The translations under genes and the position numbers were made by a program. A DNA stretch of 64,000 nucleotides, from the NCBI GenBank assembly GCA_022495995.1, contig JAFEMH010002433.1, positions 80,001-144,000 on the forward strand, read 5' to 3'. A model generated the notes under the pieces. That model ran no database searches. It was given only the letters and a program-made list of their open reading frames with translations, and was not told the origin of the DNA. Source of the stretch: Adenophora triphylla var. japonica (taxonomy: Eukaryota; Streptophyta; Magnoliopsida; Asterales; Campanulaceae). Shown piece by piece: positions 1-8,843 of this stretch (the first letter of the stretch is position 1; the number at the start of each line of letters is the position of its first letter).

Positions 1-1094
1 GGAATTGCACGTAAGAAAAGGGAGACTCTTCATGAACTGGCTTCCACCAATCGAAGTTTCGCGCATTTCAGATGGTGGTAAAGTGAGACCAAAAAAAGAG
101 CTATTCCTCATTCAGTCAGATTATTCAGAAAGATATGGTTCCTTCCTTCAAACAAAAAAAGAGGCCATGAATGAAGAAGTAGTGGGCCTTTCACCCTCTT
201 TCTAGTGACTCGTGGAGCTGATCTGATAAATGCACTTCAAAGGGAGGGAATAAATTACCATGTTGGTATGGAAAGAAAAAAGAGTCTTAGTCTTAAGACG
301 AGGCCACGGCCAAAGCATGAACTGAAACTTCAGGATGGTCTTGGCCGTGGGAAGGAGAGTGGTGAGGTGGGCCCCTTCATTTTGACTGTCTTTTTCTTTT
401 TTCATAGAAAGAGTCGCGAAAGCTTTAAGAGTTCTCAATAGTTGGTTTAGAGCAGACAGGCATTACGGTGAGGGGAGATGCCATTATTTGAATTAGATGG
501 GAAAGGGAAAGGAGAGCCAAGCCTACCGCAAACCATGAACGAGCAGCTGAGGGCATTTCGGACAGAAAAGACGGGAAACATCGATCCATTGAACAAAGAG
601 TCTTAGCGAGATAATAGCCGTTGAACGGGAATTCAGTATTGAGAAGGTAGAGAGCAAAACCAACCCAAAGAAACCACTTTGACTATGCCCCGCATGTACT
701 TCTTGCGAGGTTTACCGAGCTTCTTCATGTGACAGACATCGCAAAAGTTGTCCGTTGAACAATCGCCGATAGAGGGCATCGTTAAAGTATACTCTTTTTT
801 AACCCTGATGGCATTCGCCGTCGACCATTTGATAGCCCTATTTCGAATATATAGAAGAGGGCTTCGACGAGCCATAGATGTAAAGGCTTCCTTGAACCCT
901 TCTAAGCAATTAGAAGAGCGCGGAATTTCACCTCCGATGGATCTCGGGATTGATTGTGGAACCGAGCAGAGAGAACCCGGGGGCGGGCTGGAAGATACGC
1001 TAGGCAGAGTAGTTGCTCTTGAGCGGGTTCTTCGACTGGATCACCGCATGTATGAACGCTAAAAAAAATCCCGAATGTCTAGAAAAAAAGCCGG

Positions 1095-1345
1095 ATTTGA
1101 ATAGGTACTTGCTTTCGTCCGATGTTTCCTTTCATGAGTATGTGTCCTTTTATCCTGTGTGCGCTGTGAAACCGGTTCTGTCTACATCTGAGGATGATTT
1201 CCTTGTGTATCCTGTCATTGAATCTAGGTCTAACCCACCAGAACCTCCTCTCCGTCCAGCTATTCAGCAGGTATACACCCATCGATCACGTCCTTCTCCT
1301 CCTACAGGTACCAGCACCTCGGCCCATCACCTCCCGCATCTACCG
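1095..1345 (+). pseudogene. Ty1/copia polyprotein fragment within the mitochondrial-like block
   Basis: The frame reads RYLLSSDVSFHE and, about 60 residues later, RSRPSPPTGTSTS. This resembles the copia polyprotein linker between integrase and reverse transcriptase, where a 'DVTFFE'-like motif is followed by a Ser/Pro-rich stretch. Plant mitochondrial genomes are known to hold such nuclear retrotransposon scraps. The piece is about 80 residues long with no catalytic domain, so it is only a relic. The call rests on motif similarity read by eye. Confidence 0.45.
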
Positions 1346-2202
1346 GCGCACCCAATCGCTGCTCCGGTAAAGGCAAGAATCACAATAGATGCCTAAGAGC
1401 GTAATAGTGCAAACACAGCAAAGAGAGCGGATTCGTTCAAGCAAGCTAATCACATTCCCCTTTCTAGGGTAGGATATTTTAGAGACAGTCTTGCCTATAC
1501 GTCTTTCTAGCGTACGCGCGGTTCCTTTCGATTGGAGCCTGTCGCTACCTGGATCAATCAGCCTATTCTAGTTCGCCTTGTGTCATCCATTGGATCGTGA
1601 AGTTGCTTCACACCTGGCCTGTGGGGAATGGGTCTCCCGCACTGCTCAAGTAAGTATGCGACTCCGTATGAGGACCTCCTTCCCTTCTGCCCACTCTCCG
1701 TTCACACGGTTCTCAAAGCAGAGGAGGAAGGGTGGGCAGCAGGTACCACGAGCCCTCTGTCCCACACAGTTCTCCAGAAGCAAGTGTAGTTCACCGGTTC
1801 CACTGAATGCTCCTATCTGTCGGCAAAGATCGTGTGAGTGTGCAGTTATGCTTCGGATGCTTCGACATAGAATAGATCGACACAGTTCCCTTTTCTTTTC
1901 CGGTGCACTCGCTTTATATCACCGACACACAAGGAAGGACGCGGTGGGAAGGAGCCCTAGCCTCTGCCCGGCCGATCATTCCGCTGGCATCTCGCATTCA
2001 CACCCCCGTTTGACTGCCGCTCGGGGATGTAGTTGTAGATACGTTAGTCTTAGTGGGTCGTTGGCTCCACTTGTTATCTCCTTCTACGACATGCTGTTGT
2101 CGTCGACATATGGAATATGTCACTTAGTCATCTCTGCCTCGCTAGCGGGTCGGCACCTCCGAAAGAAAGGGAGGACTTCATTCGGTGACCCCGCGATCGC
2201 CC

Positions 2203-2272
2203 TCTGAACGATCGAGAATAAGGTAAAGCTTGAAGATAAGTTTTGTACTCTATTAATTTCTCAGTCCCTCTA
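2203..2272 (-). pseudogene. nad7: nad7 exon 2 (mitochondrial complex I subunit), nuclear copy
   Basis: The minus strand encodes RGTEKLIEYKTYLQALPY, the invariant second exon of plant mitochondrial nad7 (49-kDa subunit of respiratory complex I). The exon is 70 nt here against the usual 69. An extra C after the TCT codon shifts the frame near its end. That TCT codon is Ser where the mature protein has Phe, i.e. an unedited C-to-U site. The 5' junction follows an intron ending in AC and the 3' side runs into a group II-like start, GGGCG. Exon 3 is not found in the window. Confidence 0.9.
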
Positions 2273-2598
2273 GTCGGGTGGGCGCCGGCCGACCGGATCC
2301 CCCTAAAAACCGTACGTGCGGGTCTCCCCGCATGCGGCTCACGCCATTCGAGGTGGCCTTTTTTAGCCATTCGCAAATCCTGTACTGAAATTTAGGCGCT
2401 CGACTTCGGAAGTAAGCGTGTAGGCAGCGCTGTCTGTCGTACCGTTGACTCTATCTATTCATTGAATTTGCTTGATTCCATTTTGGATATAGGCTCGCTC
2501 CCTCTTTTTCCAAGAATTCATGCACTTCCCTTTACTCCATAGGGCCTTCTTTAATAGGTTATGAAAAAGCCTTCCATTTCCGTCAAATGACCCGGCCT

Positions 2599-2629
<31 letters not shown>

Positions 2630-3164
2630 CCTCCCTATGCTTTTCATGCTCCCCGGCGCAGCCTACCACGCTTCGCGCCTGCGGCCTTTTCGCCAGCGGT
2701 CTTTGCCGGTAGTGCCATCCTCCCCTTTGGCCATGTACTGGGCGGAGTTGTCCCTCGGCTATTTGCGTTACGGTAGGCTATGGATTACAGGAACAAATGT
2801 AGTTGAATGGAACAGCGGGCGGGTTACACGTTCCACTGTGCCGAGATGTGAGGTGCGGTGGTGATGATCACCCCAGGGTATGCGCTAGCGCCCTTGACAG
2901 CACTCCAGAACCCGCCAACGCTCGTGAAAACCCGGGTCGGTCCTCCATTCATCCGACCAGAGGTGTGGATAACGAGGCCACCTTCACAACCTTCTCCCTT
3001 CTGTCCTTATGTTGTAGTCAGGTAGGGCGGTTCGCTTGACTTGCTCACCCGCCCCTTAGCCCGGTGCTCATGACGCGCTACGGAACCTCCATCGTGCCGG
3101 GGACCAAGCGGGGCATAGCTAGCGGCATAGGAGCCGACTCGGCATCGGCGGCTTCGTGCCGCAC
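2273..3164 (-). other. nad7 group II intron 1
   Basis: The intron begins with GTGCG directly after exon 1 and ends ...CCCGAC before exon 2, matching group II 5' (GUGYG) and 3' (AY) boundaries. It is 892 nt long, within the range for this intron. A well-formed domain V lies 34 nt upstream of the 3' splice site. No intron-encoded protein is visible. The intron's presence shows that transfer to the nucleus was by DNA and not by spliced RNA. Confidence 0.85.
2307..2340 (-). ncRNA. Group II intron domain V
   Basis: On the minus strand this 34-nt hairpin reads GAGCCGCATGCGGG, a GAGA-type tetraloop, then CCCGCACGTACGGTT. It has the AGC catalytic triad at its 5' base and the CGT bulge expected of domain V, the catalytic heart of group II introns. 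The stem is intact, so this element shows no decay. Confidence 0.88.
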
Positions 3165-3306
3165 TGGAGTGATCCAATATGTGGTTCCGCGCGTTCCACC
3201 ACTTCTCCGTTCATTTCCAATACGATCGTGAAACACCATGAGCGGCAGGATGTTGAGGTCCGAAATTCGAAGTGAAATTTTTGATTTGCCCGTTCCTAGT
3301 CGTCAT
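3165..3306 (-). pseudogene. nad7: nad7 exon 1 (mitochondrial complex I subunit), nuclear copy
   Basis: ATG at 3306 opens MTTRNGQIKNFTSNFGPQHP, then AAHGVSRS, and after a one-base deletion near 3228 continues EMNGEVVERAEPHIG. This is the N-terminus of plant mitochondrial NAD7. The exon is 142 nt against the usual 143, which agrees with a single lost base. Several serine codons lie where the mature protein has leucine, so C-to-U editing sites are in the unedited, genomic state. The frame is broken, so this copy cannot encode NAD7. Confidence 0.92.
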
Positions 3307-4197
3307 GGGAAAGAAAGGCGTAAAGAAGAAAGAAATTATTCCCTTAGAGCTTGTCCAATACCACCGGTGCAGAAATGCATCTCCTTCGCCCGCGCAAGAG
3401 ACTTCTATGCCACCGGGAATAACGGCTCATGTTATGAGGCGTACAGACTCATTTGGTCGGTATTCCCTAATGACTTGTTTTAGGAGATTAGGGTCCCCTT
3501 ATATTCTCTACCCATTTGCGGGGATTTCCTTATCCGTCTCCGCGGAGATCTCCAGATCGTAAGACATTATCGCCTTCGCGACACTGGACTCTATTTAATT
3601 TAAGTAATTTCCGTAAAATGCACGGACAGCGGGGTGGGCAACTTCGGTCGGTGCTGGCGCCTGCGGCAGCGCCTCTGGAGCCGCCCCCCGTTCTGGAGCC
3701 AGCGGGTTCTGAATGACCTTCCTCTCACGGTTAAAAAGTAGTTCACCATCTCGCAGAAATCTATATCGTCCATCCGAATTGTCTTCATTACAGACAACTC
3801 CCCTGTCTCTTTCCCTATCGAAAAGACGCTTGACTCCATTTTTTTTAGAAATGCTAACCAAGTGACACACTGAGGCCATGGGTCATGAAAGAGGTTGGCC
3901 CCCATCCTCCTTAACTATGTATGGCCAATGAACTCCTTTTAGTCCGTTCGTTTTTTTCCTTCTTTGGGCTCGGGTCGGTAGCCGGGCTCCGGGACATTAC
4001 TACCACGGCGACTATCGACCCGAGGCGCCGATCGGGAAAGTCATAAAGGGACGTTGGTCAAGGGCGTTACCACAAGAGTCTTGGCAGTTCAAGTGAAAGT
4101 TTATTAGACTAGTCCCACTAAGATGGCGGGGAAACTTACTTCCGAGAGAGCTGCTTTCGCCTCGTCCCTAACGAGAGAGAGCCGATGCAAAAGTAGC

Positions 4198-4198
<1 letters not shown>

Positions 4199-4234
<36 letters not shown>

Positions 4235-4236
4235 TA
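4199..4236. repeat. (TA)n microsatellite at the end of the mitochondrial-like block
   Basis: About 19 TA units with one C interruption. It marks the switch from balanced mitochondrial-like sequence to AT-rich nuclear DNA. 4237-4445 shows nothing else I can name. Confidence 0.9.
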
Positions 4237-4445
4237 AAGGCACAAGTGCAATCTTGTACTAACTTTTCCCTCCAAAACATAGATGGTTCTAGAACATTGT
4301 TTTTTCTTTTAATTTATTGACATTCTCAAACTCCAAGACTCTTATAATGTAAGTAGTGATTGTAGGTCACTAGGCTCTAATTATTAACACTAACTATACT
4401 AACTCAGTTTCTAGTACTACTATTTTATTAAAAAAAAAAGTAGGT

Positions 4446-4922
4446 CTCCGGAGAAATGCGTTTCTCCATAAGTTATGGAGAAACGTGTTTTTTAATATCC
4501 ATAACTACCAAATTGAATATCCAGAAATACACAATTGACCATGTCCAGAAACTATAAAATGAGTATCCAGAAACCTTCAAATGTATATCCAGAAACCATC
4601 AAATGAATATCCAGAAACATTCAAAATGAGTATCCAAAAACCTTCAAAATGAATATCCAGAAACTTTAAACTAGCAATCCAGAAATGTATTAGGTGCATA
4701 TCCAGAAGTATGTGAATGTATATCCAGAAATGTGTTAGGTGCATATCCAGAAATTGCTTATTGAAGGTTTCTGGATATCCAGAAACCTTCAAATGTATAT
4801 CCAGAAACCATCAAATGAATATCCAGACACATTTTAAAGAGTTCTGAATATTCATTTTGAAGGTTTCTGGATATTAAAAAACCCGTTTCTCCATACAGTA
4901 AGGAGAAACGCGTTTCTCCTTA
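4446..4922. mobile_element. Fold-back element with palindromic inverted termini
   Basis: The two ends are inverted repeats of about 52 bp. Each arm contains its own palindrome: GGAGAAATGCGTTTCTCC at 4450-4467 and the perfect GGAGAAACGCGTTTCTCC at 4902-4919. The inside is a degenerate array of about 14 units with a period of about 23 bp built on ATATCCAGAAAC. The last part of the array lies next to inverted copies (TTTCTGGATAT), so the whole can fold back. There is no coding capacity; the open frame inside is produced by the repeat. No clear target-site duplication was seen. Confidence 0.7.
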
Positions 4923-5588
4923 GATTTTACGTAAAAAATGTGTTTCAATTACTGTAATGTTATTAGTCCGCTCTATATTACATAAAATGACAAATTTATC
5001 ATTTAAAGTTTTCTTTTATCATTTTAAGTAAGTAATATTTTTTTTTTAAAAAATACATCATGCAACTATAAAATAATATATAAAAATATAAATTGACAAA
5101 AAATCATTTTTGAACACAATATAGAACAAAAAGGTTATTTATTTTAGAACAAAACAGGAATTTTGGGACGGAGACAGTAGTAATAAATTGTTTTTTTAAT
5201 AAAGCAGATAATTCATCGACTCTCCACGTTTCTCTCTCCTATTATACAACCCTCTTTTTATACGAGTATATATAATATAGATATGATTTTTAGTTTCTTT
5301 TTTTATTTGTAGTCATATTTTTTCTACTTAAAAAAAAGTAATATTTCTTCTATCGTGCTCTTTTATTTTGTTATCTTACCAAAATAAACATTATCACATT
5401 TTTACATAAAAAAAACATTTTTGATACGATTTTATCTAGGAAATTTTCCAAAATTTGTAATATTAATTCATTAAAATTAGCGTCAATTTATGAAAAATTA
5501 TTATCTTAAAGTTATTATTTTTATTTTCGTCTATAATTTTTACATAGATAGTTGATTAAAATCGTAACTTTTTTGAAATTGTTTTTAG
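4923..5588. other. AT-rich non-coding DNA, possible Helitron interior
   Basis: I see no gene, only A/T runs. It lies directly 5' of a Helitron 3' terminus and may be the body of that element, but no 5' TC end could be fixed. Confidence 0.4.
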
Positions 5589-5620
5589 CCCGTGCGTTTA
5601 ACGCACGGGTGTAACGCTAG
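5589..5620 (+). mobile_element. Helitron 3' terminus (H1)
   Basis: A GC-rich hairpin (CCCGTGCGT with ACGCACGGG, 5589-5609) is followed 7 bp later by CTAG at 5617-5620 and a host T. A subterminal hairpin followed by CTRR and T is the hallmark of a Helitron 3' end. The adjacent host sequence has a second, uninterrupted copy at 6001, where A precedes the T, as expected for an A|T target. Confidence 0.75.
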
Positions 5621-5850
5621 TTCTAAAAAATAAATGTAGTGTAAATAGGTAGTTTGAAAGAGGGAGAAGAAGAAGTGGGTTGAATTTGATGAGGAAGTGT
5701 AGTGTTTGGGAAAAAAATTATTTAACACATTGTTAGTTATTTTTGGATTTTGATTTTTCTTCTCAAAATTAAATAAGTTAAATTGAAAAAGAATATTATA
5801 ATTTTGTTCATGATGAGTTAATGTAAAAAAATATGATATTTATTTTAAAA
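5621..5850. repeat. Diverged direct repeat, copy 1
   Basis: It starts at the first base after Helitron H1 (TTCTAAAAAATAA...) and runs about 230 bp, ending in GATATTTATT. It is similar along its length to 6001-6237, with scattered substitutions and short indels. It is non-coding. Confidence 0.8.
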
Positions 5851-6000
5851 AAATCCTCTATTTTTTAATATAAATCAAATATTGTATAATAATTTTTTTT
5901 TCACCAAAAATCATAAAAAAAAATTCCTCCAAAAATAGAAACTACTTTCATTCGATTTGGACACAAAAAGAAATCCTCTTCTTTGAAGTCCATGTCAATA

Positions 6001-6237
6001 TTCTAAAAAATAAAGATAGTATGAATTGATATTTTGAAAGAGGGAGAGGAAGAAATGGGTTAGATTTGATGAGGGGGTGGATTGTTTGGGGAAAAAAAAA
6101 ATCATTTAACATAATTGTTAGTTTTTTTAAGGTTTTGATTTTTCTTCTCAAAATTAAATAAGTTAAATTGGAAATGAATATTATAATTATATTCATGATG
6201 AGTTAATGTAAACAAATATGATATTTATTTATTATTA
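6001..6237. repeat. Diverged direct repeat, copy 2
   Basis: Matches 5621-5850 at an offset of 380 bp. Unlike copy 1 it is preceded by ...GTCAATA and not by a Helitron end, so it shows the unoccupied target context. 6238-6800 is AT-rich with no gene. Confidence 0.8.
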
Positions 6238-6795
6238 CTATTGTTCGTATACTAATAATGATATTTAATTTTTTGTTTACAAAATTAATTATTTGGTTGT
6301 TATATTGATGAAATGATGTTTTTCTGAATTGTGACATATATATATAGAGTTGAAATTAAATATCTATACGTATATAGAGTTTCAATCATTTGAAATAAAA
6401 AAAATATTTACTTATTTATTTATTTAAGTCACTATTAAATTTATACATAATATATTTTTCTTTTCAAATGATTAAGATAATTATGTATGTATAATTGATT
6501 AAATGAGCAGAGATATGAAATATTTTAGGGGTGAAATGATATTACTCTGTACATATATTATGAAGATAAAGTCTATTAGGTGATGTTTTTTTTTTCTTTA
6601 ATTGATTGTAATAAACTTTGTTTACAAAATAGGAATAAAGTTGTAATATTTTGAATATGTTATAAAGAAATTAAAACTTTTAATTTATGAAATAAAATTT
6701 GGTGTTTACTGGGGATGGGAAAATTGAGATTTTGGGTTGTCTAAAAAAATTGAATTTTCTTTTCCGTTTGTTATTTCTAAACTAATACGAATTGG

Positions 6796-6901
<106 letters not shown>

Positions 6902-6937
6902 TTAATGTCTTTAAGTATTTTCGATTCAAGATGTTAT

Positions 6938-7230
6938 TTGGTTAAGAAAAATTGTTTACATAATCGTATTCTTTGTTGTTCTCCGTGTTATTTCTCCTCT
7001 ATTTACGTTAAATATCACTCTCTCATATTACATTATTTAACTTTAATCGGTATTTGATTAGATATATTGTTGTACTAATTTTGGTTAGGAAAATTGTTTA
7101 CATAATCGTATTTGTTGTTGTTTTATTTGTTATTTACTTTCCTATATTTACGTTAAATATCATTATTTCATATTATATTTTTTAATTTTAATTGGTATTT
7201 GATTATATATATTGTTGTACTAATTTTGGT
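6938..7230. repeat. 143-bp tandem duplication next to a Helitron end
   Basis: Two copies (6938-7080 and 7081-7230) both begin GGTTA(A/G)GA and contain TTGTTTACATAATCGTAT and TTACGTTAAATATCA. They differ at scattered sites. The block lies just inside the Helitron H2 3' end. Confidence 0.8.
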
Positions 7231-7252
7231 GTAAGGTAAATTATGCAATTTT

Positions 7253-7278
7253 CGTGCATCGCACGGGTGTACTGCTAG
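7253..7278 (+). mobile_element. Helitron 3' terminus (H2)
   Basis: The short hairpin CGTGCATCGCACG is followed by GGGTGTACTG and CTAG (7275-7278), then host T at 7279. The end closely resembles H1 (CACGGGTGTA), so the two belong to related families. The sequence to the right is copia element D, so H2 inserted into D. Its 5' end was not identified. Confidence 0.72.
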
Positions 7279-8037
7279 TCTTTGTAATGGCATGTTCAAA
7301 TTAAGTATTAATAAAATTAATAGTTCTATTTACTCTATTGATTGTGATTCTTCTATATGGCATTTTCATATTGGACATGTGAATTATAGAAAATTATATG
7401 ACATATCTAAATTGAGATTAATGCTCTCATTTGATATTAACTTAGTGAAATGTAGAATATGCATGCTAACTAAGATAACAAAAAATCCATTTCCAACATT
7501 GGAAAGAACTTCAACATTGCTTGATTTGGTTCATAATGACCTATGTGATTTTTCATATCACTCCTTTTTTAGAAAATAAAAATTATATTGTGACTTTTAT
7601 TATGATTATTCTCGATATTGTTACGTGTAGTTAGAATCTTTTAAAGATGAAGCCCTTGATAAATTCAAATTTTATAAAAACAAAGTAAAATTGCAACTAA
7701 GTGTCTTGGTTAAAAAATTAAGAACTACCAAGGGTTGTGAATATTGTAACTCAAGTTATCTTCATTCAGTAGGAATAATTCATGAAACTATTACTTTGTA
7801 TATACCACAACAAAATGGTAATGCTGAAAGAAAGAATACGACATTAGTAGAAATGATTAATTTTATGATTTCCTTTTGAGGTATAAGTGATGGGTTTCGG
7901 GGAGAAGTTATGCTAACAGCATGTTACATACTCAATTGTATTCCTACAAAAGGAAACAAGGTTATTCCTTATAAACATTGGTACAAGAGAAAACCCAACT
8001 TGAACTATTTCAAGGTTTGAGGTTGTAGGGCAATAGT
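7279..8037 (+). pseudogene. Copia element D, integrase-region remnant
   Basis: The broken frames read the GAG-pre-integrase zinc motif (WHFHIGHVNYRKL, CRICMLTK), then an integrase core (LVHNDLCDF; GIIHETITLYIPQQNGNAERK) and WYKRKPNLNYF. This is a typical Ty1/copia integrase order. There are several stops and frameshifts. The piece is cut on the left by Helitron H2 and on the right by copia A at 8038. Two further pieces, 15271-15448 and 21781-22838, continue the same polyprotein. Confidence 0.8.
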
Positions 8038-8843
8038 TGTTGGAATATTGGGAAAATATTAGGGTGTGAATTGAAAAGTCAAAGGTCTAAAATTGAAAAG
8101 ACACGACTGTTCAAATTCTTTGAACTGCTCGGCCGAGCAAGGCATAAGCCTCGGCCGAGCATGACAGACCAGAAACTATCATCCTCTGTTGGCCTCTGCT
8201 AGGGCGAGTCACCAAAGTGCTCGGCCGAGCAACTTTCTTGTGCTAGGGCGAGGCACCAATGGTGCTCGGCCGAGCAGATACTGTCCGTTCAGATTAAAGT
8301 TTGAATAGGTGCCAGCTTGAAAGGGTGTGACTTTTGTGGAAAAATCACAACTGATCTGGCTTGATTCTACCCTATATATAGAGACCCCTATTCCTTCATT
8401 CAGTCATCAAGTAATCCAAAAGAGTTGTTATCAAATCAAACACAAGAATCCAATTCTCTCTCTCCCTCATTCAAAAGTGTTCTTGATTCGTTTCAAAGAG
8501 TTCGTTCTTCTTTTTGTCAAAGTTTGAAGACTAAGAACAAGTCTTATTTTGGTTCGCCCGTCAAGGTTAGTTAAAGTGCACACTAACTCTTGGTAAAAAG
8601 CATTGTATCTTGGGAGACATTCGCCATCGATCCGTTTGCACAATTACGGAGGCGAAATATTGTCTTAAGGAGATTTGCTTCGGCATACCTCGCTTTAATC
8701 TCCTTCATCTGTCTTTCGTATTGAAGATATCTATACATATACTTTACAACAATCTTAAGACAATATTTTCAGGTATGTTGTTTTGATTTTATCTTCTCTA
8801 CTTCATCTTTTTCTTATTGAATTTTCTGTTTTCGTAACAGAAA
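8038..8843 (+). mobile_element. Copia element A, 5' LTR and leader
   Basis: It begins TGTTGGAATATTGG; the matching copy at 13416 follows a purine tract GTGGGGGAT, which fixes the left end. The segment contains a palindrome array, a TATA box at 8373 and the gag leader. The LTR's right end is not certain, because the second copy also continues into gag and no tRNA-Met primer site was seen. A GT...AG segment (about 8773-8839, from CAG|GTATGT to AACAG) may be a leader intron. Identity to 13416-14222 is very high, so the element is young. Confidence 0.8.
8127..8275 (+). promoter_or_regulatory. GCTCGGCCGAGC palindrome array upstream of the LTR TATA box
   Basis: Perfect 12-bp palindromes GCTCGGCCGAGC lie at 8127-8138, 8219-8230 and 8264-8275, and a 10-bp core CTCGGCCGAG at 8150-8159. 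Degenerate copies (GCTAGGGCGAG) lie between them. The array ends about 100 bp before TATATATA at 8373-8380 (CCCTATATATAGAGACC). The same array and TATA box recur in the second LTR (13505-13654 and 13752-13759). The position suits U3 enhancer sites for a dimeric factor; that role is inferred. Confidence 0.7.

Larger units (their letters stand above)
1..4198. other. Plant mitochondrial DNA inserted in the nucleus (NUMT)
   Basis: Base composition is balanced, unlike the AT-rich DNA that follows, and the minus strand carries nad7 exon 1, group II intron 1 and exon 2 in mitochondrial order. The rest (1-2202 and 3307-4198) has the look of plant mitochondrial intron or spacer DNA. I see no complete gene there; short open frames at 748-1062 and, on the minus strand, 3595-3905 could not be assigned. 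nad7 exon 3 is absent, so intron 2 is cut short or rearranged. The insert ends at a (TA)n tract next to ordinary nuclear repeats. Frameshifts in both exons fit a non-functional nuclear copy. A misjoined mitochondrial contig is the alternative. Confidence 0.85.

Noticed and set aside
640..875. Copia-like CDVCHMKKLGK peptide on the minus strand
   Set aside because: Too short, on the opposite strand from the better copia fragment at 1095, and without neighbouring motifs.
1578..2207. 209-residue open frame on the plus strand in the mitochondrial-like block
   Set aside because: It is antisense to nad7 exon 2 and its flanking intron; low-complexity Ser/Arg composition and no family signature.
3595..3905. 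Overlapping minus-strand frames upstream of nad7 (for example ending in FYGNYLN)
   Set aside because: They lie in mitochondrial-like spacer, show no domain I can name, and two frames overlap, so they are probably not a gene.
8560..8843. tRNA-Met primer-binding site (TGGTATCAGAGC) of copia A
   Set aside because: Not found between LTR and gag; the LTR end therefore stays undefined and I did not annotate a primer site.
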